Source: Acidovorax delafieldii (GTDB lineage Bacteria > Pseudomonadota > Gammaproteobacteria > Burkholderiales > Burkholderiaceae_C). From it: a stretch of 64,000 nucleotides of DNA. Where the stretch lies: assembly GCA_002377855.1 (NCBI GenBank), contig DFQQ01000025.1, positions 14,706 to 78,705 on the forward strand, read 5' to 3'. Below the pieces are notes generated by a model. The model searched no databases and was not told the origin of the DNA. It saw nothing but the letters and a program-made list of their open reading frames with translations. The position numbers and the translations under genes are program-made. The number at the start of each line of letters is the position of its first letter. Within the stretch, counting starts at the first letter, position 1. This document shows positions 50,566 to 60,028 of the stretch, piece by piece.

Positions 50566-50582
50566 GGTCTTCCTTCGCTGTG

Positions 50583-50619
50583 CCAATCCAAAGAGCTGCT
50601 GCGCAACCCTTTGGATTGG
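50583..50619. repeat. Perfect 11-bp inverted repeat upstream of livF
   Basis: CCAATCCAAAG (50583-50593) and CTTTGGATTGG (50609-50619) form a perfect stem with a 15-base loop, 17 bases before the livF start codon on the minus strand. It may shape mRNA stability or translation within the operon. Confidence 0.7.
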
Positions 50620-50665
50620 CGGCTGCCAAAGAGGCAACCGCTGTTCACTGGCCATTGAAACGGTC

Positions 50666-50800
50666 GCTGCCCAGGCCAGGGCCACCGCGCAAAGGCCTAG
50701 GCCGGCCGCGCCGCCCCGCCGCGCTGATGGCGTCCCCCTTCCCGCAGCGCAAAGCGCTAAGAGATAAGGGGGAAGGCGCGTCAGCGCATCAGGGGGATGG
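50666..50800. repeat. Hairpin-bearing intergenic repeat, copy 2
   Basis: Second copy of the element at 49641-49750, directly downstream of the binding-protein gene. It holds an extra insert (CGCAGCGCAAAGCGCTAAGA) in its hairpin. Confidence 0.7.
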
Positions 50801-50806
50801 CCCGAA

Positions 50807-52135
50807 TCAAGACTGGCAGTCGGAAGCCTCGCGGCGGGTCATCTTCTTGTCGGCCAGGTACTTGTCGGCGCCTGCCTTCACCATGGGCTTGATGATTTGC
50901 TCATCGGCCTGGTACCAGTCCGACGAGAAGTTCCACTTCTTGCCGTCCCAGGTGTGCACACGCGACCAGGTGGAGCCCATGTGGTCAGCACAGCTGGTGG
51001 ACAGGGGGCGCATCACATCGTTAAAGCCCAGCGCGTCCAGCTTCTTCTGGTCGAGGGCCAGGTTTTCCATGCCCCAGCGCACCTGCTCGCCGGTCATGAC
51101 CTTGCCCTTGCCAAAACGCTCTTGCGCACGGCGCACGGCTTCCACGGCCAGCATCTGGATGATCACGCCACGCGTGTACAGCACCGAGCCCACTTCGTCC
51201 TTGGGACCCGTGCCCTGGCCCTTGTCGTGCACGTGCTTCATGATGTCCTGGATCACCTTGGACTGGGTGCCATAGCCGTTCAGCGCCAGCGCGTTGTAGC
51301 CCTTGGCACCTTCGCCCACGTCACGTACATCGGGCTCGGCACCGGCCCACCACACGCCGTACATCTTGTCGCGGGGATAGCCCGTGGCCTGGGCTTCCTT
51401 CAGCGCGGTGGAGTTCATCACGCCCCAGCCCCACAGCAGCACGTAGTCGGGGCGGCTCTGGCGCACCTGCAGCCAGGTGGCTTTCTGTTCCACGCCAGGG
51501 GCCGTCACGGGCAGCATCTGCAGTTCAAAGCCGTGCATCTTGGCGCGCTCTTGCAACACCGGGATGGGCTCTTTGCCAAACGGACTGTCGTGGTAGACCA
51601 GCGCGATCTTCTTGCCCTTGAGCTTGTCCAGGCCGCCGTTGGCCTTGCCCAGGTGCTGGATCAGGATGTCCGCGCCTGTCCAGTAGCTGCCCATGTAGGG
51701 GAAATTCCATTTGAACGCTTGGCCGTCCTGCGCGACCGACAGGCCATAGCCCAGTGTCATCAGCGGGATCTTGTCCACGGGCGCTTTCTCGGTCAGCGCG
51801 AAGGTGATGCCGGTGGCCTGGGGGTCAAACAGGGTCACGCCGGGCCTGCCCTTGAGGCGTTCGTAGCACTCCACGCCGCGATCGGTGGCGTAGCCGGTTT
51901 CGCACTCTTCAAAGGTGAGCTTCACGCCGTTGATGCCGCCATCGCGGGCATTGATCATCTTGATGTAGTCCTGCTTGCCATTGGCCCATGGCACGCCGTT
52001 GGGTGCATATGGCCCCGTGCGGTAGGACAGCAGCGGGAAGAACTGTTCCTTGGCTTGCGCCATCGCACTGGTCGCCAGCGACGACGCACCAGCGGCAACC
52101 ACTGCTGCGGCAATCACGATTTTGGAAAGCTTCAT
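50807..52135 (-). CDS. ABC transporter substrate-binding protein (branched-chain type)
   Basis: A 442-residue periplasmic binding protein of the Peripla_BP_6 group with a Sec signal (VIAAAVVAAGASSLATSAMAQ). It is longer than LivK and has EQFFPLLSYRTGPYAPNG at the mature N terminus, a pattern of binding proteins encoded with aryl- or acyl-CoA ligases. The ATG at 52135 has AGGAGA in front; the frame is open to 52633 across livM. It feeds the LivHMGF transporter encoded around it. Confidence 0.92.
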   Translation of the reverse strand: MKLSKIVIAAAVVAAGASSLATSAMAQAKEQFFPLLSYRTGPYAPNGVPWANGKQDYIKMINARDGGINGVKLTFEECETGYATDRGVECYERLKGRPGVTLFDPQATGITFALTEKAPVDKIPLMTLGYGLSVAQDGQAFKWNFPYMGSYWTGADILIQHLGKANGGLDKLKGKKIALVYHDSPFGKEPIPVLQERAKMHGFELQMLPVTAPGVEQKATWLQVRQSRPDYVLLWGWGVMNSTALKEAQATGYPRDKMYGVWWAGAEPDVRDVGEGAKGYNALALNGYGTQSKVIQDIMKHVHDKGQGTGPKDEVGSVLYTRGVIIQMLAVEAVRRAQERFGKGKVMTGEQVRWGMENLALDQKKLDALGFNDVMRPLSTSCADHMGSTWSRVHTWDGKKWNFSSDWYQADEQIIKPMVKAGADKYLADKKMTRREASDCQS

Positions 52136-52176
52136 GGATGTCTCCTTTGGATGAATGTGTTGAAGCACGGGGGAAA

Positions 52177-53253
52177 TCAGTGGGGGAAGGGCCACAGGCG
52201 AAGCTTCTGCTTGGCGGTGGACCACAGCTTGGCCAGCCCGTGGGGCTCCACGATCAGGAACCACACGATCAGCGCGCCGAAGATCATCAGCTCGGCATGG
52301 GACACGCCCGCCGTGGAAATCTCGATACCGAACAGGCCCAGGAAGGCAGGCAGGAACTGGTTGAGCACGATGGGCAGCACCACGATGAAGGCTGCGCCAA
52401 AGAACGCACCCATGACGGAACCCAGGCCGCCAATGATCACCATGAACAGCAGGCGGAACGACACCTCCACCGAGAACGCTGCAGGCTCCCAGGCGCCCAG
52501 GTGCACGAAGGCCCACAGCGCACCGGCCATGCCGACGATGAAGGAGCTGACGGCAAACGCGCTGAGCTTGGCGTACATGGGGCGGATGCCAATCACAGCC
52601 GCAGCCACGTCCATGTCGCGGATGGCCATCCACTCGCGGCCAATGGCGCCGCGCACCAGGTTCTTAGCCAGCAGGGCCACCACCACCAGCACCGCCAGGC
52701 AAAACAGGTATTTGCTGGTGGCACTTTCAATCGGCATGCCCAGCACCTGCAGGTTGGTCACCGACACTGAACCCGAGTCGGAGTTGTTGGTGAACCACTT
52801 GATCCGCAGGAACATCCAGTCGGAGAAGAACTGCGCAGCCAACGTGGCCACGGCCAGGTACAGGCCCTTGACGCGCAGACTGGGCAGCCCGAACAGAATG
52901 CCGAAGAACGTGGCGCACAGCCCGCCCAGGATGAGCGCCGGAATCAGCGGCATGCCCGGAAAACGCACGAAGAAGTTGTAGGCGCCGTAGGCACCCACCG
53001 CCATGAAGGCGCCGGAGCCGAGCGAGATCTGGCCGCAGTAGCCCACCAGGATGTTCACCCCCAGCGCCGCCAGCGCCATGATGACGAAGGGGATCAGGAT
53101 GGCGCGGAAGATGTAGTCGCTGGCAAACGCAGGCACCACCAGGAAGGCCACCGCGAGGATGAGGCCGATGGCGATGCGGTCCTGCGCGATGGGGAAGATC
53201 TGCTGGTCGGCACGGTAGCTGGTCTTGAACTGGCCGTTTTCGCGGTAGAGCAT
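52177..53253 (-). CDS. livM: Branched-chain-type ABC transporter permease LivM
   Basis: A 358-residue permease with about ten hydrophobic helices and the LivM signatures GYCGQISLGSGAFMAVGAYGAY and GREWMAIRDMDVAAAVIGI (the ATPase contact loop), ending with MLFGALIVWF-type helices and a basic tail. It lies between livH and the binding-protein gene in the leftward operon. Confidence 0.93.
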   Translation of the reverse strand: MLYRENGQFKTSYRADQQIFPIAQDRIAIGLILAVAFLVVPAFASDYIFRAILIPFVIMALAALGVNILVGYCGQISLGSGAFMAVGAYGAYNFFVRFPGMPLIPALILGGLCATFFGILFGLPSLRVKGLYLAVATLAAQFFSDWMFLRIKWFTNNSDSGSVSVTNLQVLGMPIESATSKYLFCLAVLVVVALLAKNLVRGAIGREWMAIRDMDVAAAVIGIRPMYAKLSAFAVSSFIVGMAGALWAFVHLGAWEPAAFSVEVSFRLLFMVIIGGLGSVMGAFFGAAFIVVLPIVLNQFLPAFLGLFGIEISTAGVSHAELMIFGALIVWFLIVEPHGLAKLWSTAKQKLRLWPFPH

Positions 53254-53282
53254 GGTGTGTCTCCTGTTGTTCTTGTGGTGGG

Positions 53283-54212
53283 TTACACGCGGTCAATGAT
53301 CTTCTCTCCGAACAAACCTTGCGGTCTGAACAAGAGGAACACCAGCGCCAGCACATACGCAAACCAGATCTCGATGCCCCCGCCCACGAACGGGCCCAGG
53401 TACACCTCCGAGAGCTTCTCGCCCACACCGATGATCAGCCCGCCGATGATGGCGCCGGGCACGGATGTGAGGCCGCCCAGGATCACCACGGGCAGCGCAC
53501 GCAGCGCCACGGTGGTGAGCGAGAACTGCACACCGAGCTTGCTGCCCCAGATCATCCCGGCCACCAGGGCCACGATGCCGGCCACGCACCACACGATCAC
53601 CCAGATGCGGTTGAGCGGAATGCCGATGGATTGCGCGGCCTGGTGGTCGTCGGCCACGGCGCGCAGGGCCCGGCCGGTGGAAGTCTTCTGGAAGAACACC
53701 GACAGCAGGGCCACCAGCGCGGCCGCAATGGCCGCGGCAATCACGTCTTCTTTGTTGATCAGGATGCCGCCCTGGAACACGGTGTCGAACGCGAAAATGG
53801 GCTCCTTTGGCATGCCCACGTCGATCTTGTAGATGTCGCTACCAAACAGTGTCTGGCCCAGGCCTTCGAGGAAGTAGGTAATGCCCAGTGTGGCCATCAG
53901 CAGCGTGGCGCCTTCCTGGTTGACCAGGTGGCGCAGCACCAGCTTTTCAATCAGCCAGGCCACCACGAACATGATGGCGCCTGCAATCACGAAGGCGGCC
54001 AGGTTGGCTACGATGGGGTTGTCGATGCCCGTCCACTTCGGAATCCACTCGGCAAAGCGGGCCATGGCCAGCGCTGCGAACAGCACCATGGCGCCCTGCG
54101 CAAAGTTGAACACGCCCGAGGCCTTGTAGATCAGCACAAAGCCCAGCGCGACCAGCGAGTACAGCATGCCGGCCATCAGGCCGCCGATGAGGGTTTCAAG
54201 AAAGAATGCCAT
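53283..54212 (-). CDS. livH: Branched-chain-type ABC transporter permease LivH
   Basis: A 309-residue permease with about eight hydrophobic helices and LivH features: the N-terminal GGLMAGMLYSLVALGFVLIYKASGVFNFAQGA segment and ALRAVADDHQAAQSIGIPLNRIW (ATPase contact loop). It pairs with LivM to form the membrane channel and follows livG by 15 bases. Confidence 0.93.
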   Translation of the reverse strand: MAFFLETLIGGLMAGMLYSLVALGFVLIYKASGVFNFAQGAMVLFAALAMARFAEWIPKWTGIDNPIVANLAAFVIAGAIMFVVAWLIEKLVLRHLVNQEGATLLMATLGITYFLEGLGQTLFGSDIYKIDVGMPKEPIFAFDTVFQGGILINKEDVIAAAIAAALVALLSVFFQKTSTGRALRAVADDHQAAQSIGIPLNRIWVIVWCVAGIVALVAGMIWGSKLGVQFSLTTVALRALPVVILGGLTSVPGAIIGGLIIGVGEKLSEVYLGPFVGGGIEIWFAYVLALVFLLFRPQGLFGEKIIDRV

Positions 54213-54227
54213 GTTGTCTTCTCCTGA

Positions 54228-55013
54228 TCAGTGCGAGGTGCCGAGGTAGGCACTGATCACGTCTTCGTTGTTGCGCACTTCGTCAGGGCTGCCGTCACCG
54301 ATCTTCTTGCCGTAGTCCAGCACCACCACGCGGTCGCTGATGTCCATCACCACGCCCATGTCGTGCTCGATCAGCACGATGGTGGTGCCGAACTCGTCGT
54401 TCACGTCGAGGATGAAGCGGCACATGTCCTGCTTTTCTTCCACGTTCATGCCGGCCATGGGCTCGTCAAGCAGCAGCACCTGCGGCTCCATGGCCAGGGC
54501 CCGGCCCAGGTCCACGCGCTTTTGCAGGCCGTAGGGCAACTGGCCCACAGGGGTCTTGCGGTAGGCCTGGATTTCCAGGAAGTCGATGATGTGTTCGACG
54601 TACTCGCGGTGGCGAATTTCCTCGCGCTCGGCCGGGCCGATGCGCAGCGCTTGCATCAGCAGGTTGCTTTTGATCTTGAGGTTGCGCCCGGTCATGATGT
54701 TGTCGATCACGCTCATGCCCTTGAACAGCGCCAGGTTCTGGAACGTGCGCGCAACACCCATCTCGGCCACCTGGCGCGAGTTCATGTGGTCAAACGTCTT
54801 GCCCCGGAAGGTGATGGAGCCTTCGGACGGTGTGTACACGCCGTTGATGCAGTTGAGCATCGAACTCTTGCCGGCACCGTTGGGGCCGATGATGGAGCGG
54901 ATCTCGTGCTCTTTGACGTTGAAGGAGATGTCGGTGAGCGCCTTCACGCCGCCGAACCTCAGGCTGATGTTCTTGACGTCGAGAATGACGTCGCCGATCT
55001 TCTTGGTGCTCAT
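54228..55013 (-). CDS. livG: Branched-chain-type ABC transporter ATP-binding protein LivG
   Basis: A 261-residue LivG-like ATPase: Walker A GPNGAGKSS, the VARTFQNLALFKGMSVIDNIMTG region, a PYGLQKRVDLGRAL signature in which the usual LSGGQ is replaced by LPYGLQ, and Walker B VLLLDEPMAGMN. The altered signature is usual in this subgroup encoded with acyl-CoA ligases. It lies 19 bases after the ligase gene. Confidence 0.92.
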   Translation of the reverse strand: MSTKKIGDVILDVKNISLRFGGVKALTDISFNVKEHEIRSIIGPNGAGKSSMLNCINGVYTPSEGSITFRGKTFDHMNSRQVAEMGVARTFQNLALFKGMSVIDNIMTGRNLKIKSNLLMQALRIGPAEREEIRHREYVEHIIDFLEIQAYRKTPVGQLPYGLQKRVDLGRALAMEPQVLLLDEPMAGMNVEEKQDMCRFILDVNDEFGTTIVLIEHDMGVVMDISDRVVVLDYGKKIGDGSPDEVRNNEDVISAYLGTSH

Positions 55014-55032
55014 GGGTTGCTTCCTGGCGCGT

Positions 55033-56979
55033 TCAGGCGGCGCTCTTGACGGGCGGGAAAGTCTTGGTGTCCATCAGCTTGAGCGTGGCGCTCACGCTGC
55101 CGGTGCGGCCGTCTTCAAACTTCACCTGGGTCTCGATGTACTGTTCGGTGCGGCCCGCATACAGGGCATCCACGAGCACACCATACTTGTCGGCAATGAA
55201 GCCGCGGCGGACCTTGTTGGTGCGGGTGAGCTCGCCATCGTCGGCATCCAGCTCCTTGTGCAGCACCAGGAAGCGGCTGACTTGGCTGCCCGCCAGCATG
55301 GCGTCGGTGGCGAGGTCGGCGTTGACCTTTTCGATGCACTCGCGGATCAGCTCATACACCTCGGGCTTTTGGGCCAAGTCGGTATAGCCGGCGTAGGGCA
55401 GGTTGCGGCGCTCGGCCCAGTTGCCCACGGCATCGAAGTCGATGTTGACCATCACGCAGACCTTCTCGCGCTTGTCGCCCAGGGCCACCACTTCCTTGAT
55501 GTGCGGGAAGAACTTGAGCTTGTTCTCCACGTATTTGGGGGCAAACATCGCGCCATCGTTGGCGCCGCCCTGGATGCGGCCCACGTCTTTCACGCGGTCG
55601 ATGATCTTGAGGTGGCCGTGCGCGTCCAGAAAGCCTGCATCGCTGGTGTGGTACCAGCCGTCGGCCGTGAGCACCTCTGCAGTGGCAGCAGGGTTCTTGT
55701 AGTACTCCTTGAGCAGGCCCGCCGACTTGACCAGGATCTCGCCGTTGTCGGCCACCTTGATCTGCACACCGCGAATGGGCACGCCCACCGTGTCGGCGCG
55801 TGCCTGGTTGTCGGGCTGCAGGCAGACGAATACGGCGGTCTCGGTGGAGCCGTACAGCTGCTTCAAGTTGATGCCGATGGAGCGGTAGAAGGTGAACAGG
55901 TCGGGGCCAATCGCCTCGCCCGCCGTGTAGGCCACGCGCACGCGGGAAAAACCCAGGTTGTTGCGCAGCGGGCCGTACACCAGCAGGTTGCCCAGCGCGT
56001 ACTTGATCTTGTCGATGGTGCTCACGGCTTCGCCGTCCATCAGCGCAGGGCCTACGCGCTTGGCCACTGACATGCAGGCCTCGAACATCTTGCGCTTGAG
56101 GGTGCCGGCGTCTTCCATGCGGATCATCACGCTGGTCAGCAGGCCTTCAAAAATGCGGGGCGGCGCGAAGTAGTAGGTGGGGCCCACTTCCTTGAGGTCG
56201 ATGGTTACCGTGCTGGCGGATTCGGGGCAGTTGACCACGTAGCCGCAGGCCAGCCACTGCGCGTAGCTGAAGATGTTCTGGCCGATCCAGGCCGGGGGGA
56301 GGTAGGCCAACACTTCCTCGTTGCTGGTGAGTTTGTCGAACTCGGCACCTGCGCTGGCGCGGTCCAGCAGCGTGCTGTGGGTGTGCACCACGCCCTTGGG
56401 GTTGCCGGTAGTGCCTGAAGTGAAGAACATGGCCGCCACGTCGTCTGGCTGCGACTTGGCCACCTCGGCCTGGAACCAGCCGGGGTTCTTGGCGGCAAAA
56501 GCCTTGCCTGCTTCAATCAGTGCGTCCAGGGCGTCAAGGCCCTCTTCTTTGTAGTTGCGCAGGCCGCGTGGGTCGTCGTAAAAAATGCGCGCGATCTGGG
56601 GGCACTGCTCGCGTATTTCGAGCAGCTTGTCTACTTGCTCCTGGTCTTCCACCAGGCAAAAACGCACCTCGGCGTTGTTCAGTGGGAAGATGCACTCGGC
56701 GCCCACGGCGTCTTGGTACAGCGGCACCGGTATGGCGCCCAGCGACTGCGCGGCGAGCATGGTGGCGTACAGGCGTGGGCGGTTGGCGCCAATCACTACC
56801 ATGTGTTCATGGCGTTGCAGCCCGGCCTGGTGCAGGCCGGCCGCGACGGTTTCCACCAACTGGGCCAGGTCCGCCCAGGTGTGGGTCTGCCAGATGCCAT
56901 ATTCTTTTTCGCGCAGCGCGGGGCTCTGGGGCCTCCGGGCGGCGTGCTGCAAAAGCAGCTGGGGAAACGTCGTCTTCAT
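55033..56979 (-). CDS. Long-chain-type acyl/aryl-CoA ligase
   Basis: A 648-residue AMP-forming ligase of the FAA1-like long-chain group. The P-loop FFTSGTTGNPKGVVHTH, the YGSTETAVFVCLQ segment and DGWYHTSDAGFLDAHGHLKIIDRVKD are clear, and it has the typical long linker before the C-terminal part. The first gene of the liv operon, with GAGGACACGG before the ATG at 56979; the open frame continues upstream without use. It probably activates the acid that the transporter brings in; the acid itself is unknown. Confidence 0.9.
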   Translation of the reverse strand: MKTTFPQLLLQHAARRPQSPALREKEYGIWQTHTWADLAQLVETVAAGLHQAGLQRHEHMVVIGANRPRLYATMLAAQSLGAIPVPLYQDAVGAECIFPLNNAEVRFCLVEDQEQVDKLLEIREQCPQIARIFYDDPRGLRNYKEEGLDALDALIEAGKAFAAKNPGWFQAEVAKSQPDDVAAMFFTSGTTGNPKGVVHTHSTLLDRASAGAEFDKLTSNEEVLAYLPPAWIGQNIFSYAQWLACGYVVNCPESASTVTIDLKEVGPTYYFAPPRIFEGLLTSVMIRMEDAGTLKRKMFEACMSVAKRVGPALMDGEAVSTIDKIKYALGNLLVYGPLRNNLGFSRVRVAYTAGEAIGPDLFTFYRSIGINLKQLYGSTETAVFVCLQPDNQARADTVGVPIRGVQIKVADNGEILVKSAGLLKEYYKNPAATAEVLTADGWYHTSDAGFLDAHGHLKIIDRVKDVGRIQGGANDGAMFAPKYVENKLKFFPHIKEVVALGDKREKVCVMVNIDFDAVGNWAERRNLPYAGYTDLAQKPEVYELIRECIEKVNADLATDAMLAGSQVSRFLVLHKELDADDGELTRTNKVRRGFIADKYGVLVDALYAGRTEQYIETQVKFEDGRTGSVSATLKLMDTKTFPPVKSAA

Positions 56980-57198
56980 TCCGTGTCCTCTTTGGATGGG
57001 TATCTGCCCCGCTCGCAACGGGCCCTCTCAGCCGCTCATCTCCGCGGTGGGGTGTCGCTTTGGCATAAATAGTAGAACTGGCTTTGACGTTATTTTGTCT
57101 TTTGGACGACAATCTACGGGAAACTCCTCATCGGGTAAAACCCTCCCTGTCCAGTGACGTTGTCGGTTTTTGCTGGCTTTTGGGCGACGCTTGTCGAC

Positions 57199-57927
57199 AT
57201 GAATCACGATTTGTCTTTGCACCAGCGCCGCCGAGCGCCCACGTCCGAGGAGTTAAAGGGAATCCCTTGGCTGGCGCAGCTGCAGCCCGCCGCGCGCGCT
57301 CGGGCGGCGGCGTCCTTGCTGGTGGGCGATGCCCTGCCGGGTGACTTTGTATGCCGCGTGGGCAAACCGGTCACGTACTGGTTCGGCGTTGTGGAAGGCC
57401 TGCTCAAGATGAGCAGCGACAACGCGCAGGGCCAGACCATGACGTTCACCGGAGTACCACCGGGCGGCTGGTTTGGCGAAGGCACGGCCATGAAGCGCGA
57501 GCCGTACCGCTACAACATCCAGGCCTTGCGAAAAAGCGTGGTCGCCGGCTTGCCGATCGACACGTTTCACTGGCTGCTTGACCACTCCATTGCGTTCAAC
57601 CGGTTTGTGATGCACCAGCTCAACGAGCGCCTGGGCCAGTTCATCGCCGCCCGCGAGATTGACCGGCTCAACAACCCCGATGTGCGCGTGGCGCGCAGCC
57701 TGGCTTCACTGTTCAACCCGGTGCTCTACCCCGGGGTGGGCGAAGTGCTGCGCATTACGCAGCAGGAGCTGGCGTACCTCGTGGGGCTGTCGCGCCAGCG
57801 GGTCAATGAGGCACTGATGGCGTTGCAGGCACAAGGCGCCATCCGCGTGGAATATGGCGGTGTGCGCGTGCTGGACCTGGCGGCCCTGCAGTCCAACGTG
57901 TTCGCGCGCAGGCCGGTTGAGGGCTGA
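57199..57927 (+). CDS. Crp/Fnr family transcriptional regulator
   Basis: A 242-residue Crp/Fnr regulator: a cyclic-nucleotide-like beta-barrel domain (about residues 45-140, with GGWFGEGTAMKREPYRYNIQAL) and a C-terminal helix-turn-helix (ITQQELAYLVGLSRQRVNEALMAL). It lacks an N-terminal FNR-type cysteine cluster. Divergent from the CoA ligase-liv operon with a 219-base gap, so it is the likely regulator of it. A start at 57154 is also open, but the ATG at 57199 follows the usual length. Confidence 0.88.
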   Translation: MNHDLSLHQRRRAPTSEELKGIPWLAQLQPAARARAAASLLVGDALPGDFVCRVGKPVTYWFGVVEGLLKMSSDNAQGQTMTFTGVPPGGWFGEGTAMKREPYRYNIQALRKSVVAGLPIDTFHWLLDHSIAFNRFVMHQLNERLGQFIAAREIDRLNNPDVRVARSLASLFNPVLYPGVGEVLRITQQELAYLVGLSRQRVNEALMALQAQGAIRVEYGGVRVLDLAALQSNVFARRPVEG

Positions 57928-57953
57928 CGCTGCGCGCAGAGGAAGGCGATCCT

Positions 57954-59627
57954 TTACTTGCGCGGCAACGACAGGTGCAGTGCAGGAAGCGATGGAGCCG
58001 CGCCTGTAGGCGCTGGGGTGCCAGTTGCGGCATTCCAGTCGCGATCGCCCGCCCGTTCGCGGCTCAGGCGGAAGGTGCGAACCATCTGCGTCAAGCGGCC
58101 AGCCTGGTCCTTGAGACTCTCGGCCGCAGCCGCGCCTTCCTCGACCAAGGCTGCGTTCTGTTGGGTCATTTCCTCCAGCGAGCCCACCGAGTGGCTCACT
58201 TGCGTGATGCGTTGGCTTTGCTCTTGGGTGGCCACCGTGATCTCGGCCATGATGTCCGAGACCTGCCGCACCGACTGAACCAGTTGAGAGATGCTGGCCC
58301 CTGCATGGTTGACCAGCGCGCTGCCTTCTTGCACCTGTTGCGAGCTGTCGCTGATCAGGGCCTTGATTTCATGCGCTGCGTTGGCGGCCCTGCCTGCCAG
58401 GCCGCGCACTTCGCTGGCCACCACGGCGAAGCCACGGCCCTGCTCACCTGCGCGGGCCGCCTCTACTGCGGCGTTGAGCGCCAGAATGTTGGTCTGGAAC
58501 GCGATGCTGTCGATCACGCTGGTGATGTCGGAAATCTTGCGTGAACTGGCGCTGATGGCGTCCATCGTACGCACCACCTGCGACACTACTTCGCCGCCCT
58601 GCGCAGCGGCGGTGGAGGCCTTGGACGCCAGGCCGTTGGCCTGCTGCGCCGATTCGGCACTCTGCGCCACGGTGCCCGTGAGGTCGGCCAGCGCATGGGA
58701 GGCTGCTTGCAGGTTGTGCGACGTTTGTTCGGTGCGCAGGCTCAGGTCCTGGTTGCCGGAGGCCACCTCGGAGCTTGCGACCAGGATGGAGTCGGCGGCC
58801 TGTCCGATCTCGCCCACCAGGGTGCGCAGCCGCTCCTGCATCGCTGCAATGGCCTGCAGCAGGCGTCCGGTTTCGTCGTGGATGCGCACTTCCACCTGAG
58901 AGGTGAGGTCGCCCCGCGCTATGCGCTCGGCCACCACCATGGCACGCCCGATGGGCTGCGTGATGCTGGCGGTGATGCGCCATGCAATCAACAAGCCCAG
59001 CCCCAGGGCCAGCGCCACGAGCACCCCGCCTGTCCACCGTGCGCGCAATTGCGTGATCTCGGCGGAAGCGGTGGTTTCGTCATTCAGGCGGTTTTGCAGC
59101 GCAATCAGTTCCGCCAGATGCTGGCGCCACAGCGCCTCGGCCGGCGCGGCCCGGGTCATGAGGTTCAGGCTGGCGGCCACCGTGTCGCCGTCGTCCGCAG
59201 ATTGCATGGCGCCTTCGATTTCGGGTCGCGCCTTCTTGCTTGCCCCCTGCACCTGCTCGAGCAGCTGTGTCTCTGCCGCCGTGGCGTTGCCCGGGGTGAT
59301 GAGCTGCGCCAGCTGCGCCTCCTGTTGCGCGTATTCCTGCAGTGTTTTACGCACGGCCTGGATCTGCGCTTGGGCCAGCTTGGGATCAATCTCGTTGAGC
59401 ATGGCGCTGGAGCGGCTTTGAATGCCCAGCAAGCCCACGCTTTCGAGCATGCCGTTGACCAGCTTGGACTTGGCAGCACCAGCGCCGGTGATTTGGCGCA
59501 TCTGGTCGTGCACCTTGTTCAGCGATATCTGCCCGACGGTTGCCACCGCAATGAGCAGCATCAGGAGGCAGCCAAAACCCAGCCCCAGGCGGGCGGAGAT
59601 GGACAGAGATTTGAAGTGCGAAAGCAT
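57954..59627 (-). CDS. Methyl-accepting chemotaxis protein
   Basis: A 557-residue transmembrane chemoreceptor: TM1 (about residues 10-32), a four-helix periplasmic sensor, TM2 (about 190-215), a HAMP domain, and the cytoplasmic signalling domain whose tip reads VDSIAFQTNILALNAAVEAARAGEQGRGFAVVASEVR. It has no C-terminal NWETF-type pentapeptide. GAGGAAAC precedes the ATG at 59627; the frame is open to 59882. The ligand is unknown. Confidence 0.92.
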   Translation of the reverse strand: MLSHFKSLSISARLGLGFGCLLMLLIAVATVGQISLNKVHDQMRQITGAGAAKSKLVNGMLESVGLLGIQSRSSAMLNEIDPKLAQAQIQAVRKTLQEYAQQEAQLAQLITPGNATAAETQLLEQVQGASKKARPEIEGAMQSADDGDTVAASLNLMTRAAPAEALWRQHLAELIALQNRLNDETTASAEITQLRARWTGGVLVALALGLGLLIAWRITASITQPIGRAMVVAERIARGDLTSQVEVRIHDETGRLLQAIAAMQERLRTLVGEIGQAADSILVASSEVASGNQDLSLRTEQTSHNLQAASHALADLTGTVAQSAESAQQANGLASKASTAAAQGGEVVSQVVRTMDAISASSRKISDITSVIDSIAFQTNILALNAAVEAARAGEQGRGFAVVASEVRGLAGRAANAAHEIKALISDSSQQVQEGSALVNHAGASISQLVQSVRQVSDIMAEITVATQEQSQRITQVSHSVGSLEEMTQQNAALVEEGAAAAESLKDQAGRLTQMVRTFRLSRERAGDRDWNAATGTPAPTGAAPSLPALHLSLPRK

Positions 59628-60028
59628 CGTGGTTTCCTCAGAGGCTCTGGGTGAATGGGGCCGCGCAATGGGCAAGCAAGAAGGGAGCCCGCACCCGCCC
59701 CTTCTCATGAAAACAGGGGCTGCGCTGGGGCTCGCCAGGGCCCGCGAATGCACGGAGAACGGGGCGTTCGCGGAGGGTCGTTCTGTGTGATTGCATGCAC
59801 TTGCGGTACCGGTGTTGTTACAAATTGGCCATCGCTGGAGCAGGCGCTCAGCCCCACATTCTTGTGCCAACGCCTTGGTCACTCAGTGGGTGGGGTCTTT
59901 CCTTTGCGTTTTAAATGCTAGGCTTGGTGCTATCAAATTTGTGCGCATGGTTCCTCTCTGTTGTGTGTCTCAAGACAGTGCAACAATGGTTGGTCCACGC
60001 GGTCTGTTACATCTACGGAGTTTTGTCC
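59628..60028. other. Divergent intergenic region
   Basis: This 401-base gap between the chemoreceptor and the DUF4394 gene holds their promoters. A short fragment resembling the interspersed repeat (GGTGCTATCAAATTTGTGCG) is at about 59925-59945. I see no gene, hairpin or operator of note. Confidence 0.5.

Noticed and set aside
50897..52981. A 694-codon open frame on the plus strand
   Set aside because: It is the reverse of the liv binding-protein and livM genes and lacks any domain signature.
57085..57165. TTGTC/GACAA inverted repeat and TGACGTT direct repeats before the Crp/Fnr gene
   Set aside because: The arms are only five bases with an 8-base spacer and do not match a Crp/Fnr consensus; too weak to call an operator.
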